Origin: Doris montereyensis
Taxonomy: Eukaryota; Mollusca; Gastropoda; Nudibranchia; Dorididae
Assembly: GCA_037039925.1 (NCBI GenBank)
Contig: JAXRKP010001783.1
Location: forward strand, 1 to 64,000
Reading direction: 5' to 3'
Length of the DNA: 64,000 nt
Positions 47,345 to 60,862 of the stretch are shown piece after piece (the stretch's first letter is position 1; the number at the start of each line of letters is the position of its first letter). The position numbers were made by a program, and so were the translations under genes. A model generated the notes under the pieces. It saw only the letters and a program-made list of their open reading frames with translations. It had not been told where the DNA came from and did no database searches.

Positions 47345-47640
47345 TGCCTGTAGCCTGATGTACTAAATATTCACCGACTACATCATTTATCCCAGCAGGC
47401 CATTTTCAGAGCATACAGTACAGGTTAGGGCTGCTTGGTATGGTTTAACACTCTTGACAAGATCTTTCTCCACCTATAGCTGGGTGACTCATTCATGCCT
47501 GAGTCAAGTGAGGAAAGCAGAGTAAAGTACCTTTCCTAAAGAGTACTACATTGACAACATGAAAAAAACCCACTTGTGGGGAATGAACCAGTGCCGTCTT
47601 GATTTCAAACTCACTAGCCACTATGGTTTAGCGACAACAG
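47345..47640 (-). mobile_element. SINE-B copy
   Basis: The same body as 43,494-43,835. The right end carries, on the minus strand, GGTTCATTCCCC within a tRNA-like head. It sits directly before the 37-bp satellite and contains the related text ATTGACAACATGA. Confidence 0.65.
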
Positions 47641-47885
47641 CCTACAAGTGAGAGGGGTTGAAGAAGTTGGGTGTCCACATAAGAGATGAGAAAGGAAAAG
47701 GAGGTTAGACCATTGGGCATAAGAGGTAGGCCTATACTTTTAAACGCAACAGCCAAAAAACATTATACACTATATGCATAGAAGGAAAAAGCGTGACTTG
47801 AAAAATGTGTTTCAGTAAAGAAGAGTGCTGACCAAAAAGGATGTCAACATAAGTGGTGCCCACTGTAACTCAGTCAAGTAAATAT

Positions 47886-48672
47886 AGACCATTGACAACA
47901 TAAACGCAACAGCCAATCATATAGACAATTGACAACATAAACGCAACAGCCAATCATATAGACCATTGACAACATAAACGCAACAGCCAATCATATACAC
48001 AATCATTGACAACATAAACGCAACAGCCAATCATATAGACCATTGACAACATAAACGCAACAGCCAATCATATAGACAATTGACAACATAAACGCAACAG
48101 CCAATCATATAGACAATTGACAACATAAACGCAACAGCCAATCATATAGACCATTGACAACATAAACGCAACAGCCAATCATATAGACAATTGACAACAT
48201 AAACAATTGACAACATAAACGCAACAGCCAATCATATACACTATTGACAACATAAACGCAACAGCCAATCATATAGACTATTGACAACATAAACGCAACA
48301 GCCAATCATAACACTATTGACAACATAAACGCAACAGCCAATCATAATCATTGACAACATAAACTATTGACAACATAAACGCAACAGCCAATCATATAGA
48401 CAATTGACAACATAAACGCAACAGCCAATCATATAGACAATTGACAACAGAAATACTAGACAGACAACATCAATTATATAGACTATTGACAACATAAACG
48501 CAACAGCCAATCATATAGACAATTGAGCCAACATAAACATTGCAACAGCCAATCATATAGACTATTGACAACAGAAATACTACAGTCAATCATATATTGA
48601 CTATTGACAACAGAAAATACTACAGTCAATTATATAGACTATTGACAACAGAAACACTACAATCAATCGTAT
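47886..48672. repeat. 37-bp tandem satellite, about 22 units
   Basis: The unit is ATTGACAACATAAACGCAAC then AGCCAATCATATAGACA. Units in the left two thirds are almost identical, with some 18-bp truncated units. The right-hand units switch to a variant second half (GAAATACTACAGTCAATCAT). Stray partial copies lie near 47,743, 48,845 and 48,954. Confidence 0.95.
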
Positions 48673-50509
48673 ACAAATTATTAAAAATACAAAATTAAAG
48701 TTTACATGTAATAGTACACAAGATTTTAATTCTCTTGCGTGACAAATGACTAGGCAAGTTTCACTAGTTTCAAACACAAACATACAATATGATATATAAA
48801 CTGAACAAAAACGTTAAACATGATTGAAACTGAAGACTAAATTACATAACGCAACAGCCAATCACATTCAATTATTTCAAGGCAACTATTATCAATACAA
48901 TTTAGCGAGAGAACAAACTCAAATTAATACATAAACTTGAAACAATGAATATGTTGACAACATAAAAAAAAAATATCCAAATGCCAGATGGCACATTGTT
49001 GTCATCTAGGCCAATCCTATTCAAAGTGTCTTACGCATACCGGTGACGGTAGGCGAGCCCTCATCTGTTGGTACGTGGAGATAAAAGATCTGAATTTTTT
49101 CTTTCCAATGCTGCATTCCCTTGTTTAGCTCAGCAGTCCCTGGAACACTGCTAAAAAAAAGTTGGTCCACCACATTTAATAGTTGGAGAAGCATTCATTT
49201 AAAATATCTACAAGCACACTTCATAAAAGCACACTGCATAAACACACGCCTACATGTGCTGACCAAATTTTTACTTTATAATAAAAGTGTTCACATAAAC
49301 ACACATTATGCATAAAAGCACACTTATTCCTGTGCCCAAATGGCGTATGTTTATCCAGCGACTACAGTAATGTAGTTAACCATTGCTTTCCATTCTACCA
49401 TTACGTTTGCAAAGTCAACACATAGACCTAGCCACCCGTTTTGTACCTGGGGATTAACCCTGAGGCACATATACGTAAGTCAGATGCTGTAGCAAATGAG
49501 CGACCAGGTACTTTGAAAATAAAATTACTCATTGGCTCTCTCTTTCTCCTTCTCTGTCTTTCTCTCTCTCTGTGTCTGTCTCTGTGTCTGTCTGTCATCT
49601 CTCTCTCTCTCTTTCTCTCTCCTCCTATCCCATATCCAATCTCTTTCAACTTGAGACAAACAAATCAGTTGTATATTTTTCATGATTTGTTTTTGCTTAC
49701 TTCTAAAAAAGCAAAATACTAGTCTGTAACTAATAATTTATTTTGAATGTGATCTATCTGACTAACTTGAGCTTTATCTATGCAGAGCAACAACAATCAT
49801 CTTAACTCCCAAAAGGAGCATGAAATTTTCCACTCTCACTATTCCCCAAACATGGTCCTTGCCTTTGCATGCAGAAGAAAAACCAGAGGCGATAGCCTAT
49901 TATCCGTTTCTATACCCTACTTGGATCTTGTTCAACCATCTAATGTACTACTAGACACTAGTACAAATTACAGCTCGGAAGAGAAGTACTTCCTAATCCT
50001 AACCTAACATCCTTCTCATGTGCGACAAAGTCCTAGAAATACAAATGACCTGGTGATGCAAACTAACAAGTCTGAAGAGTAAGGGGCATATTATATAATT
50101 ACTAGAACCCCAGCAGAGTGAATCACCCACAGACAAAGAGAGAATTTTTTTTTTAAAGTTTTAGTTTTCTTTTGTTCGTATTTTCAAACCTGTTGTTGAA
50201 TGGAAAAATAATAAAAATTAAGACATTGTTCATCTTTTCAGTGGCTTTAAACCCTATCAGAAAGACATTCTCTGCATGCATTGCTTGATAATGCTTCCCT
50301 TTATCTTATCAATAACTGGACATTCTATAGTATAAACAGAGAAACGGGAGTGCTGAAAAAAAATGAAGCCCCATAGGGACAAAGATGAAACAAATTATAA
50401 AGAAGAATAAGCAGAAGAAAGAGAACATTGGACACCAGATGGATTTGGAGAAGCATAGTTACAAGTTCCTAGCGCGTTTTCTTTCATGACAGAGTGATAA
50501 CAACACAAT
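48673..50509. other. No gene seen; CT-rich tract inside
   Basis: AT-rich sequence with a (CT)n/TCTGTCTC-rich block at about 49,540-49,625. Otherwise no recognised feature. Confidence 0.35.
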
Positions 50510-51020
<511 letters not shown>

Positions 51021-51699
51021 AAAATCTATATTGTCCATTCAAGGCAATTTTTCGTTTGACATTGACATAGTGCTTGGAAAATCAAAAACATGGGATATAC
51101 ATATATTGACATTGGAAATTGATGTACTTCAAAACATATATAAAGTTAAAAATACATATTTATACTTTTATACTAAACATGCAAACTCATATAATATGCA
51201 AACAAACACACAAAAACAAACAACAACAAAACAACAAAACAAAGGAAAGGGAAAATATATTTTTGCTTGGATTTGTAGCGTATATTTGAGCCATTTCTAG
51301 CAGATTAAACACCCTCTGAATTCATTTAGTTACAGAAGGAATTTATATCATGAAAGAAACAAGACGATTCACTTACCAAGCAAAGTCCCCACAGAACAGG
51401 CATAATTCTCTTCAAACAAGGCAATAATGTAAAATACCAGATTAGAAAGGACTATAACTATAAGTTTGATCCTCGGAGTTCAATACCAGGCTTATACTAC
51501 CATTTCTTGAAAATATATTTCGATCTGCTGCTTTCAAGACTACAATAAAACTGGCCATATGGATGGAGAGATAGCAGGAAAGGGGCTTTATGAAAGATCA
51601 GAATAGCATCTACCTGTATTCAATACATCCAACTTAGGTGAATGACTTTATTCCTCAATTAATTTAATAATATCAATATGTTCATAGCCTACGTGACTC

Positions 51700-52560
51700 A
51701 AATTTTCTGTGCTAGGTTCAGGATCACGAAAATATGGGAATGGTCATAGTAGACACGAACGAGATTCCGTTCCGCTTTCAATAGTCTAATGTTTTAAAGG
51801 TTTTTGGTAACGTTTTTAATTGCCAAGAAATCCTGACAATTGAATTCCTTAACAATGAGTCGTGGAGTAGATTTCTTGGCAGTACGAATAACTTGAGTCA
51901 ATTACATTGTTGTGTACAGTGATATGCTCCTTGCGGCATGTTCAATACAAGAATGCATGGAGTCTCCTTCATTGAAATTATGGCCTGTCACAAAGAAAAC
52001 ATGTTCTAGCTCATCAAGCTCTTATCGGTTCAGGGAGTACCAGAGTAAACTTAAAATATTTTTGTTTTGGTTTTGACCTCGGCAACTGTCTGAAAAGAGA
52101 TGAATTGATCTTTTGCGTTCATTACTGCATTTGACAATGTATTTCCAAAGACATCAGCCAATGTCATTAGAACCATGTCCTGCCAGTTCTTCAATGGTCG
52201 CATTCCACATGTAGTATTAGCCCTGGCCAGTTTCATATTCATTCACAGTCAGGTTGTAAGTATTCAATTGCCTCTTGTAGTACATTGATGACTCCTTGAA
52301 TTTGGGTGTTGCTAAGACTTCTTGAAGATCAAACACTGCTGCAGCAAGCATTGGATTTCTACTAGCCTCCATTTTTGTTTTACCTTTATATTCTTTGCTT
52401 GCTTCTTTCAGGGCATTAATTCTTTGGTACTCGGTTTCGTCCTGAGCATGATGCGGAGAGGAGAAATCACACCTGTCCTTACATCTTTGATGGAAGGCAT
52501 AATTAAATTCATGATAAAGAACATGCTGGTACGTTGTAAGAGAGGCCTTTTCTTTCTAAT
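51700..52560 (-). pseudogene. Fossil DNA-transposase-like gene
   Basis: Reading down from about 52,555 in shifting minus-strand frames, there are YHEFNYAFHQRCKDRCDF (paired cysteines), NALKEASKEYKGKTKMEASR, and AAVFDLQEVLATPKFKESSM then YYKRQLNTYNL. Next come WNATIEELAGHGSND, HLFSDSCRGQNQNKNILSLL and FFVTGHNFNEGDSMHSCIE. The acidic residues in VFDLQ, FSDSC and the NEGDS region are spaced like an RNase H-fold DDE core. Similar uncharacterised transposase-like proteins occur in many invertebrates (family knowledge, superfamily not named). It has stops and shifts throughout and no TIRs were found. Confidence 0.65.
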
Positions 52561-53594
52561 ACTATAGTTACACCCGTGTCCCCGGTTGTTTTTACACACA
52601 TTAAAGATACGCCTAATTTATTTTCATTAATGACTCTTTTAGCTTTTTAAATATAGTTCTAAGATTTTAACACAAGCTGTGCCTCACCACGCCATTTATT
52701 CAGTGTAAAAATGGCATAAGTTACACTTCTGTTCCCGCACACCAGCGAGTTATTTATTTTAGCTATGGACATACAGAAACAAATTGTTCCTCCCAGATAT
52801 TTCTACAAGTATATAAATTAGAAATGAATGCACAACATAGTGCTTACCCAGTATACAAAGACAAAGACACCAATTTTTCTTGCTCCTTTTACTTCAGTTT
52901 TCCCAGAGCATTTTTCATCAGAATTAAATATCATTTCACAATACTTCAATCAGTTAGCTCTATAATGTATTCCAATATTGCAAAATGGCACAATTTACAG
53001 GTTTTGGAGTTTTCTTCTTTCTTTGTTCTTTTTTATTTTGTTATTCTAGCTACATGAGGTTTACATTAAATCTTCAAGTCTACTTGAAAATTGTAGTCCT
53101 TGTAGTCTTTCAAAACACCTTACAACTTTGATAAAAGTATTCATAATAATGTGACTGGACGGAAGGGTTTGGTCGTTGTTATATAAATCTACTACAAGAA
53201 CAAGTCTATCAAACAGGGAACAAAACTGTATGAATTGTATTAAGAGCAGCATTGGGTATATTGGTGGACATTTGAATGCTCCTTTTGATATTGTTCATTG
53301 CTTTATTCATGCATGTCCTGAAGACATGAATTTATTTATTTGAGGGAAAATTCATTGCAATCTTACTCTTCACAACTTTCTTCACCGAAAAAAGATAACT
53401 TTTTATCTACATTACCCGAAAAAGATTAAAAGAATGGTTCATATCAAATTCTAAGATATCAGTGAAAAGGGGATGCAGAAGAAATTGAAAATTGTTTCAT
53501 TCATAAATCTAAATTGAGATATCCATTGATTAAATTTTCATATTAGCATTGGCCTTAAAACATCTTTCCTGCCAAGCCGTTTTCTCTCATGGAC
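52561..53594. other. No gene or recognised repeat seen
   Basis: AT-rich, short open frames only. Confidence 0.35.
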
Positions 53595-53835
53595 TTTGAT
53601 TTGAGTTGATTTTACCTACATCCACAACTAAAGTGATTGAGGGGTTTGAGTAGGATTTTTAATATTGCTTGGAAAACCCTGTAAACAGTCAAGAGATCTT
53701 TAACGTGCACAAAGTGTTGTCATCTGTACAAGGGACCTCCTGTTTATCATCCATCTCCGATGGGACTGGATGTCGATCCACCTACCTGGACCAGGGCGGT
53801 AGGTTTTACTTGAAAAAGCTAGAGACATTTTTTCC
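53595..53835 (-). mobile_element. SINE-A copy lacking the tRNA head
   Basis: The left tail TTTGATTTGAGTTGATTTTA is followed by the family body (ACATCCACAACTAAAGTGAT, TTTAACGTGCAC, GATGGGACTGGATGTCGATC). The head at the right is missing. Confidence 0.7.
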
Positions 53836-55779
53836 TGTAGCAATTCGTCCTTCTTAGTTGTGGCTGGCAAAACTCATCAATTACCCAAGTGCGCTCACCT
53901 GTCAGGGGTCAAGCACGGTCAGCTGGATTCCCGGGGAGCTGATCGTCCCGTTGAAATTTTCATTAAAAAATTACATTATTTTATCTCGCTATAACAGCGC
54001 TTCTCTCATACCGATTGTCTCAGTCTTTGTTTCTACCATAGTATCAACGTCTTGTCTGTTCTCTGTGAAAGTATCATTTCTCTTGGATTTGTAACTTTTC
54101 TGAAAAAAGCATTTTTAATATGTATGTATATTTCTTGTTTTTTTTACTTGGGTCATTATATTTTATCCAATTGCTAAAAAAAACTACGCAAACATAGTTA
54201 ACGAAAATGAGTGTATTTCAAAGATTGATTATCACACGTTACTCTGTAGAAAAAATTAATTTGCTATCACAAACCATTACAAAGTTATAACGTTCTTCCT
54301 CCACCCACTCACTTTTTTGCCTAATTTAAGTACGCATGTAACGTGTTTTCCTTGAACGTAAATTACTTTTTAACCCATTATCCTTTATCTAATTGATTTT
54401 TACTGACCCTTCTTATTTTTTCAAATAAATCTAGTATGGATCCCACTGTAGAGAATCATCATTTTGCCGTCAGTAAATTGTGCCGCATATGTGGAAAGAA
54501 AAACTTAACATACAAAGGAAAGCAGGCAAAGAGAAAGCCACTGATGTGTGATAAAATGCAAAACAGCAGCACATTCCATGGACAATAAAATTACATGTCA
54601 GACAGACACTCATCTGACAGAGCTCGTGAAGGTATTTAAATAATATGGCAGTTGTTGGAAACAAGCACATGGAACACAAACACAGCTTGGGTTTCACGGT
54701 GAACAGGGCACGGAAAGCTATCATCAGTCAATTGCAAGGATAAAGAGACGAGCACGAGGCACTATAAACTCACTAATAAGAATGAAGCTCATAATGAATG
54801 CACAACTATTACAAAACAGCCCCCTGGTGCATGCACGCAGACCGACCTGCAAGTAACATTAAATGTACATAGTGATACATATCTTATTTCATTGTGGTTA
54901 AGAGTTATTCATGATATTGTTTGTTTCCGTTAGTCTCATAATAGGAGTATTACAAAAATCGATATTGTTCTGTTCATCGTGATGAATGCAAACTGTCTTT
55001 TAGTGTGTACGTACATGTATGCATTGTCCTTATTTTGTGAAAGTTTGAAGGCATTTGTCTGTACAGATTTTGTGTTAAAACGTTTTACTTAATACCCTAT
55101 GTCTGTTATTGTACTGAAATGATGGACCTAATTGAGGCCTTGATTGTGTGGAAACGAAATGCTTCTTGATCAATTTCTTTCATCAGTCTATCGTAACACT
55201 CTCTTTAAAGTTGGGGGAAGCCTTCACGTTTGTTGTCCATGGGTATCTTAGCCAGATACAAGCTGATTAATTGGACCTATAAATTACCGTTAAGTGCGGT
55301 AAAGCTAGCAGGTAGCGAACGCTACCTGGGGCCCTTTGCTGACCTCGGTAAGCGTAACCCAGGTGCACCGCATCAGACAACTAAGAGAAACGAGTTTTGT
55401 ACGCTGTGCAGACACCTTGCCTCTGGACTAACAAGTCCCCTCCACGATCCCTATTGAGACACCAATTAATAAAGGTAGACTTGACTCTTAATTTAAACAT
55501 GAATGTAAAAAAGAAATTTTCTCTTACCTGATGAGATGATTAATGGTCCTTAGATCTGTCATCACTGATTAAATTGTTCTTCATATCTATGATCTTTGTA
55601 AACTGTGATTGCTGAAGAAATGCTGACAAATCAGTTTTCAGAATAAATCTGATGAAATCGAAAATTTGTAAGTTCTTTTTAAGTGACATACTGAAAATCA
55701 GAGATAGTGTACAGTGCATAGAATAGGTTTCTTAAAATAAAACTTGACAATAACTGATCGCAGAACAGTGACATACTTT
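53836..55779. other. No gene seen; small SINE-A head remnant
   Basis: Apart from a SINE-A head fragment at about 55,410-55,440 (GACACCTTGCCTCTGGACTA) and a 9-bp-arm palindrome at 55,310-55,329, nothing is recognised. Confidence 0.4.
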
Positions 55780-55996
55780 TCCTTTCTTCTTTATCCTTCA
55801 AACTGGAACATGATTAATGGTGAAGTTTTCTCACACATGACATTTTGTATAGATGTTATATACCAAATTTGAGGGCAATCGGACAATAAATAAAAAAAAA
55901 AGAGTTTGCATATCAGTCAAAAAGTAACATTTTGAGGAAATCATATATTAAATTATTTTTTTCCGCGTTATTTGAATGTTTTTTCGCATATAAACC
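55780..55996 (-). repeat. Rep-R copy 3, distal part
   Basis: The reverse complement of the right part of Rep-R. It ends at ATAAACC (55,990-55,996), the left TSD of the inserted LINE. Confidence 0.6.
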
Positions 55997-57350
55997 TTTC
56001 TTTCTTTCTTTATCAGTTCCCATTCTACCTTCCGGTGTATGAGTTCAGTTTCCCGAGATGGTCTTTCTCCAGGATGCCCTGTCCTGGCATTTTCTGTTTC
56101 CTTCCAAAAAAGTTAAACTTCTATATTTCAATGCCTCTTTTATATCTTCTTCCCACTTTCTCCGAGGTATGCCTTTTGGTCTTTTACCTTGGGCTTTAGC
56201 ACTGATTTAGCTATTCTATTGTCATTCATTCTGTTTACATGCCCAAACCATCTTAATTGATTTGTTTTTATCTTAGTTTTTATGCCATCTGCTTTGGTTC
56301 GATCTTTTATTGCTGTGTTTCTGATTTTGTCTCTTTTAGTTTTCCCTACTACTCTTCTTAGATATTTCATTGCCTGTGCTCTACTGTATTCTCTACTGTC
56401 TAAGGTCCAGATTTCGCTGCCATAGAGGAGAGTAGGACAATAAACTGTATTGTATACTACCATTTTGGCTTTTGTTTACCTGCAAATGCCTTTCATACAT
56501 GGTTACATATTGCACACTTTTTGATTCTCTGGCTGATTTCTTCTCTTAGTTTTCCTCTCAGTTAATCATTACTCCTAGGTAATTGTAGCTTTGAACTTGT
56601 TACTCTTATTAATTGATCTTTACTCCTTGTTTCATACATTCTGGAAGGGATTATGTAATTGGTGAAAATGTTTTCTCTATGTTTCCATGATTTCGCTGTC
56701 TTCCTTCATTATTTCTCCTTTGGCATTCTTAATTTGTTGTATTGGGCATGCTTTGGTCTTTCTCATGCTCTTCATTGTCCCCTAGAACAGCTTTTGATTT
56801 CCTTGATAGCTTTCTTGAAATCTTTGTCCAAACTCTTCCCACTGTTCCGGTTTTGCTTTCCTAACTTCCTCTTTGGTGATAGTTCATTTATTCACGTGAT
56901 CTATCCTATCCTCTGGTCCCTTTGTTTGCAAGTATTTCTTCTTGGCATCCTTCTTTTCTTTGATCTTAAGTCTTGACATTCTCATTCCACCATACTGTTC
57001 TTTTCCTATCTCCTTTAACTTGTTTCCTACCACAGACCTCTTCACTACAACTGAGGAGCGTTTCTTTATACATCTGCCATTTTTCTTCTATTGTGCTATC
57101 ATTCAAATCTATCTGTCTTTCACTGATAAATCTTTTTATCCTAGATTAGTACATCTGTTTTACTACTGGTTTATTTAGTTCCTCTGTTTTGAGTTTAGTA
57201 GCTTTCTTCTCTTTCATTTTCTATTTTGTTTTCTTCAGCCAGTAATCTCATTTTGGAAATCACTAAGTGATGATCACTAAATATGTCTGCTCCTCTGTTT
57301 ACTCTTGCATCCAATGTACTGTAAAAAGGAGCTGCTAAAAGGGAGTCATA
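55997..57350 (-). mobile_element. RTE-like LINE, internally deleted, with TSD
   Basis: The 3' end with (GAAA)n tail is at 55,997 and the truncated 5' end near 57,338. It is flanked by the 7-bp direct repeat ATAAACC (55,990-55,996 and 57,351-57,357). The minus strand encodes the C-terminus (YCPTLLYGSEIWTLDSREYS at about 56,440), then jumps from the YLGV region directly back to the pre-RT region. This removes about 880 bp that includes the catalytic FADD segment present at 62,520-63,400. Confidence 0.85.
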
Positions 57351-57790
57351 ATAAACCTATAAAAGAATAATATAATACTCTGAAACATCATGCAATCTTG
57401 AGAGGCTATCAAATACTTCATGTCGACCCTATTTCACTGCTCCATATCCTTTATACTAATGTCAAGTGCTCAGAATGTTTCCGTAATATTCACCCGATTT
57501 TAGCTAATATTGACAATAATTCATCAAAAGTAGATTTTTCAGATAGAGTACTTTGTGGTAATTAAAATGAGAACCAACTTGTTATACTTTAGATACAATT
57601 TCCGGCTTTTATGCTACAACCGATGTGTTGAAGGTTAGGCTGGTATCATTTCTAAAAATATCGTATAAAATGAAATAATCTTTGCTGAGCCTTTGTTATG
57701 GTATGAATGTTAAGGGAATCAACTGTTCCATCCAGTAGTGCAATAAACGAGTTTTGTCCCATCTGTGGTAATACTGCCTTCCTCAGGACC
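57351..57790 (-). repeat. Rep-R copy 3, proximal part
   Basis: The reverse complement of 12,638-13,090. Together with 55,780-55,996 it forms one copy split by the LINE. Confidence 0.65.
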
Positions 57791-57804
57791 CCCCCCCACC
57801 CTAA

Positions 57805-58425
57805 ATATTATCACACTTGATACTTTTAGTTTTCCGTTTTATTGCTTGGTAAATGATCACCCTTACCTTCAACTGATATCACACATGACACTTTCGTTTT
57901 CAACAATTTATTGTTTGGTGTAATCCTCATTCTTGCCTTCAGGTTTCATCACACATAACATTTTGGTTTTCAGTTTTATTGCTTAATATAATCATTATTC
58001 TTGTCTTCAAGTTTTATCCCACATGACAATTTGGTTTTCTCTGCTTTCTTGCTTGATACAATAATAATTCTTACCTTCAAGTTTTATCATACATAACATT
58101 TGGTTCTCTATGTTTTTTTGCTTGATACAATGATCTTCTTACATAAAGGTTTTATCACACACGAAACTTTAAGTTTTCTCTAATTTCTTGTTTGATATAT
58201 AAACGATCATTCTTACCTTCAATTTTTATCACACATGACATTTGGTTTTCTCCGTTTTCTTGCTTGATATAATGATTGTTCTTACTTTTAAGTTTGATCA
58301 CACATGAAACTTTGGTTTTCGACGTTTTCTTGCTTAATATATAAATGATCATTCTTGGCTTTAAGCTTTATCACACATGCCACTTTGGTTTTCTCGGTAT
58401 TATTGCTTGGTAAATGATCACTTTG
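57805..58425. repeat. 70-bp tandem repeat, about 9 units
   Basis: The landmark ATCACACATGAC recurs at about 57,810, 57,878, 57,948, 58,016, 58,086, 58,154, 58,228, 58,297 and 58,370. Each is followed by TTTGGTTTTC, TTTATTGCTTG and ATTCTTACCTTCAAG. Units are about 70-85% alike. Confidence 0.9.
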
Positions 58426-58752
58426 TCGTTCCATCATAAAGGTTATTCTTCGCACGTTTCACATATTGCACCCAGAATACCTTAGTTGACACAGCATCAC
58501 TATTATCTATATATAAAAAGCTGAAAGTCTCTAACTTTGATCGCTTACAACGAAGGAACCCTGCACCCACAACCTCCATATTTCGTATGAAGATTTCAAA
58601 TAGCCTGCTTTAGGGACGTAGCAAATAAACCCTTGTATATATCAGTAGTTCAATTGATTAGAAAAAAATTGGTTTTGCCTGCGATCCATAAAACTTTTTT
58701 ATGGTTACTAGATCTAATTTCTTAATTTCTGGTCCCTATAATAAAAAACCTA

Positions 58753-60862
58753 GCAGTGGACAGGTAAGCACGTGTACGGAGAGTAGACGATCGCACTCTC
58801 CACGAGTGTCCTGCTGCCTTGCAGGCAGGTCTTGGCTGACCAAAGGCTACGGGAGTTAACCCTGACAGAAAACAACCTGCTGCCTTGCAGGCTGGTCTTG
58901 AGTGAAAAACAGTTAAGGGCTCTGATAGACAACAACAAGGCCCGATAGGGGGCCTCAAGGTGGCAACCCCACCACCTAGGGTACAGTGGGCTAATCCCCT
59001 GTTTATTCAAAACCGAACCGATTCGGAAAGGAACACGGACTGATTTTAGGAACATGGAATATTAGGGCAATAAATGGAAAAGAGATAGAATTAGTTGAAG
59101 AAATGGACAAATTCAAAGTAGACATTTTGGCCATTACAAACACAAAGAAAAAGGACAAGGAATAGAAAATATAGGACCAAATCATACTTTAATCTTCTCA
59201 GGAGTAGATGTCAAAGATAGAGCTAGAGCAGGAGTAGGCCTCCTAGTGCATAAAAGGCATGAAATGCTACTAGAAAGTTGGAATTTTATAAGCCAACGGC
59301 CATTAGAGGTAAATATTAAATTTAAAGGAAGAGAAATTAAATTATTAATAGCTTATGGACCAAGCAAAGATGCCACTGAAGAAGAAAAAGATATCTTTGA
59401 AAACGATTTATAAATAGCTGCAGAGAATCTTAAACTCAAACAGAAATTAATTGTTTTAGGAGATTTAAACACTAGAGTAGGCAACAATGTAGAAACTTCA
59501 GCAGGATTGATAAATAAAGAAGAAGAGACAATAACTTCTCCAAATGGAGACTTTTGCCTAAAGAATAACATAAAAATAGCTAACACCTTTTTCCTCATAA
59601 AGATATCCACAAATATACAAGAGTAAATGAAGACAGGTGTGAAAAGTCGATCATAGACTACGTAATAGTTAGCAGCTCCCTTTTTTACAGTACTTGGATG
59701 CAAGAGTAAACAGAGAAGCAGAATATTTAGTGATCATCACCTAATGATTGCCAAAATGAGATTACTGACTGAAGAATACAAACAGAAAAAGAAAGAGAAG
59801 AAAGCTATTAAACTCAAAATAGAGAAACTAAATAAACCAATAGTAAAACAAATATACCAATGTAAGATAACAAAATTTACCAGTGAAAGGCAGATGGATC
59901 TGAATGATAGCATAATAGAAGTAAAGCGGCAAATGTACAAAGAAACACTCCTCAGTTGTAGAGGTCTGTGGGAGGAAACAAATTTAAAAAGATAGAAAAA
60001 GAACAGCATGGTGGGATGAGAATGTCAAGAAAAGAAGGATGCCTGGAAGAAATACTTGCAAACAAAGAGACCAGAGCATAGGATAGATCACGTGATTAAA
60101 AGAACTATCGCCAAATAGGATGTGAGGAAAGCAAAACAGGAACAATGGGAAGAGTTTGGACAAAGACTTCAAGAAAACTATTATTAAGGAAATCAAAAGC
60201 TGTTTAAGAGGCAATGAAGAGCATAAGAAAGACCAAAGCATGCCCAATACGACATATTAAGAATGTCAAAGGAGAAATAATGAAAGAAGACAGCGAAATC
60301 ATGGAAACATGGAGAAAGTATTTTCAATTACATAATCCCTCCAGAACATATGAAACTAGGAGTACAGATCAATAAGTAAGAGTAACAAGTAATCCAGAGG
60401 AGACAGCTGAAGATAGATATCTCAATGGAAGAAATCCAAACAGCTATAAGAAAAGGGAAATCAGGAAAGACCCCAGGAGCAGATAGAGTTCATTCAGAAA
60501 TGATAAAAAACCAAGGGAGAGAGGCAGACGACCTACTTCATGCAATATGCCAACAAGCATGGAAGTCCAAACAGGTGCCAGACGACTGGAAAAAGGGAAC
60601 GGTAGTAGCAATACATAGGAAAGGATCAACTATGGAATGCTCAAACTATAGAGGGATATCACTACTTAGTGTACCAGGAAAAGTGTATGCCAGGATACTG
60701 GAAATGAGATAAAGGAAAATAGTAGAGGATCAGATTGAAAAACATCAGAGTGGATTTAGACCAGGAAGAAGTGTACAAGACCACATATTATAATTACACA
60801 AATAATAGAAAACCAAAGCAGATGGAATAAAAACTAAGACAAAAATAAATGAATTGAGATGG
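58753..60862 (+). mobile_element. RTE-like LINE copy A, internally deleted
   Basis: It starts GCAGTGGACAGGTAAGCA with a 5' UTR carrying a hairpin and two 66-bp monomers, each opening CCTGCTGCCTTGCAGG. An endonuclease follows from about 59,043 (GTWN-type start, INGKEIELVEEMDKFKVDIL, VLGDLN-type box near 59,455). The RT N-terminus lies at 60,425-60,712 (GKTPGADRVHSEM, NYRGISLLSVPGKVYARIL). Near 60,805 it jumps to the C-terminal region, omitting the FADD core. It ends at 60,862, where copy B begins. Many stops; dead. Confidence 0.85.

Noticed and set aside
47886..48672. CRISPR-like regular repeats
   Set aside because: Units are contiguous tandem copies without unique spacers, in a eukaryotic repeat landscape.
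52421..52537. Apparent plus-strand exon with a good acceptor (CTTCTTTCAG) and GTACGT donor
   Set aside because: The minus strand of the same bases carries a transposase-like frame continuous with motifs on both sides, so the plus-strand frame is a shadow.
58155..58352. Lys-rich open frame with repeated CVIK motif
   Set aside because: It is the 70-bp tandem repeat read in one frame; the period does not maintain frame.
58722..59055. Minus-strand open frames over the LINE 5' UTR
   Set aside because: Antisense shadows of the LINE 5' UTR, seen again at 60,745-61,029 because the UTR is repeated.
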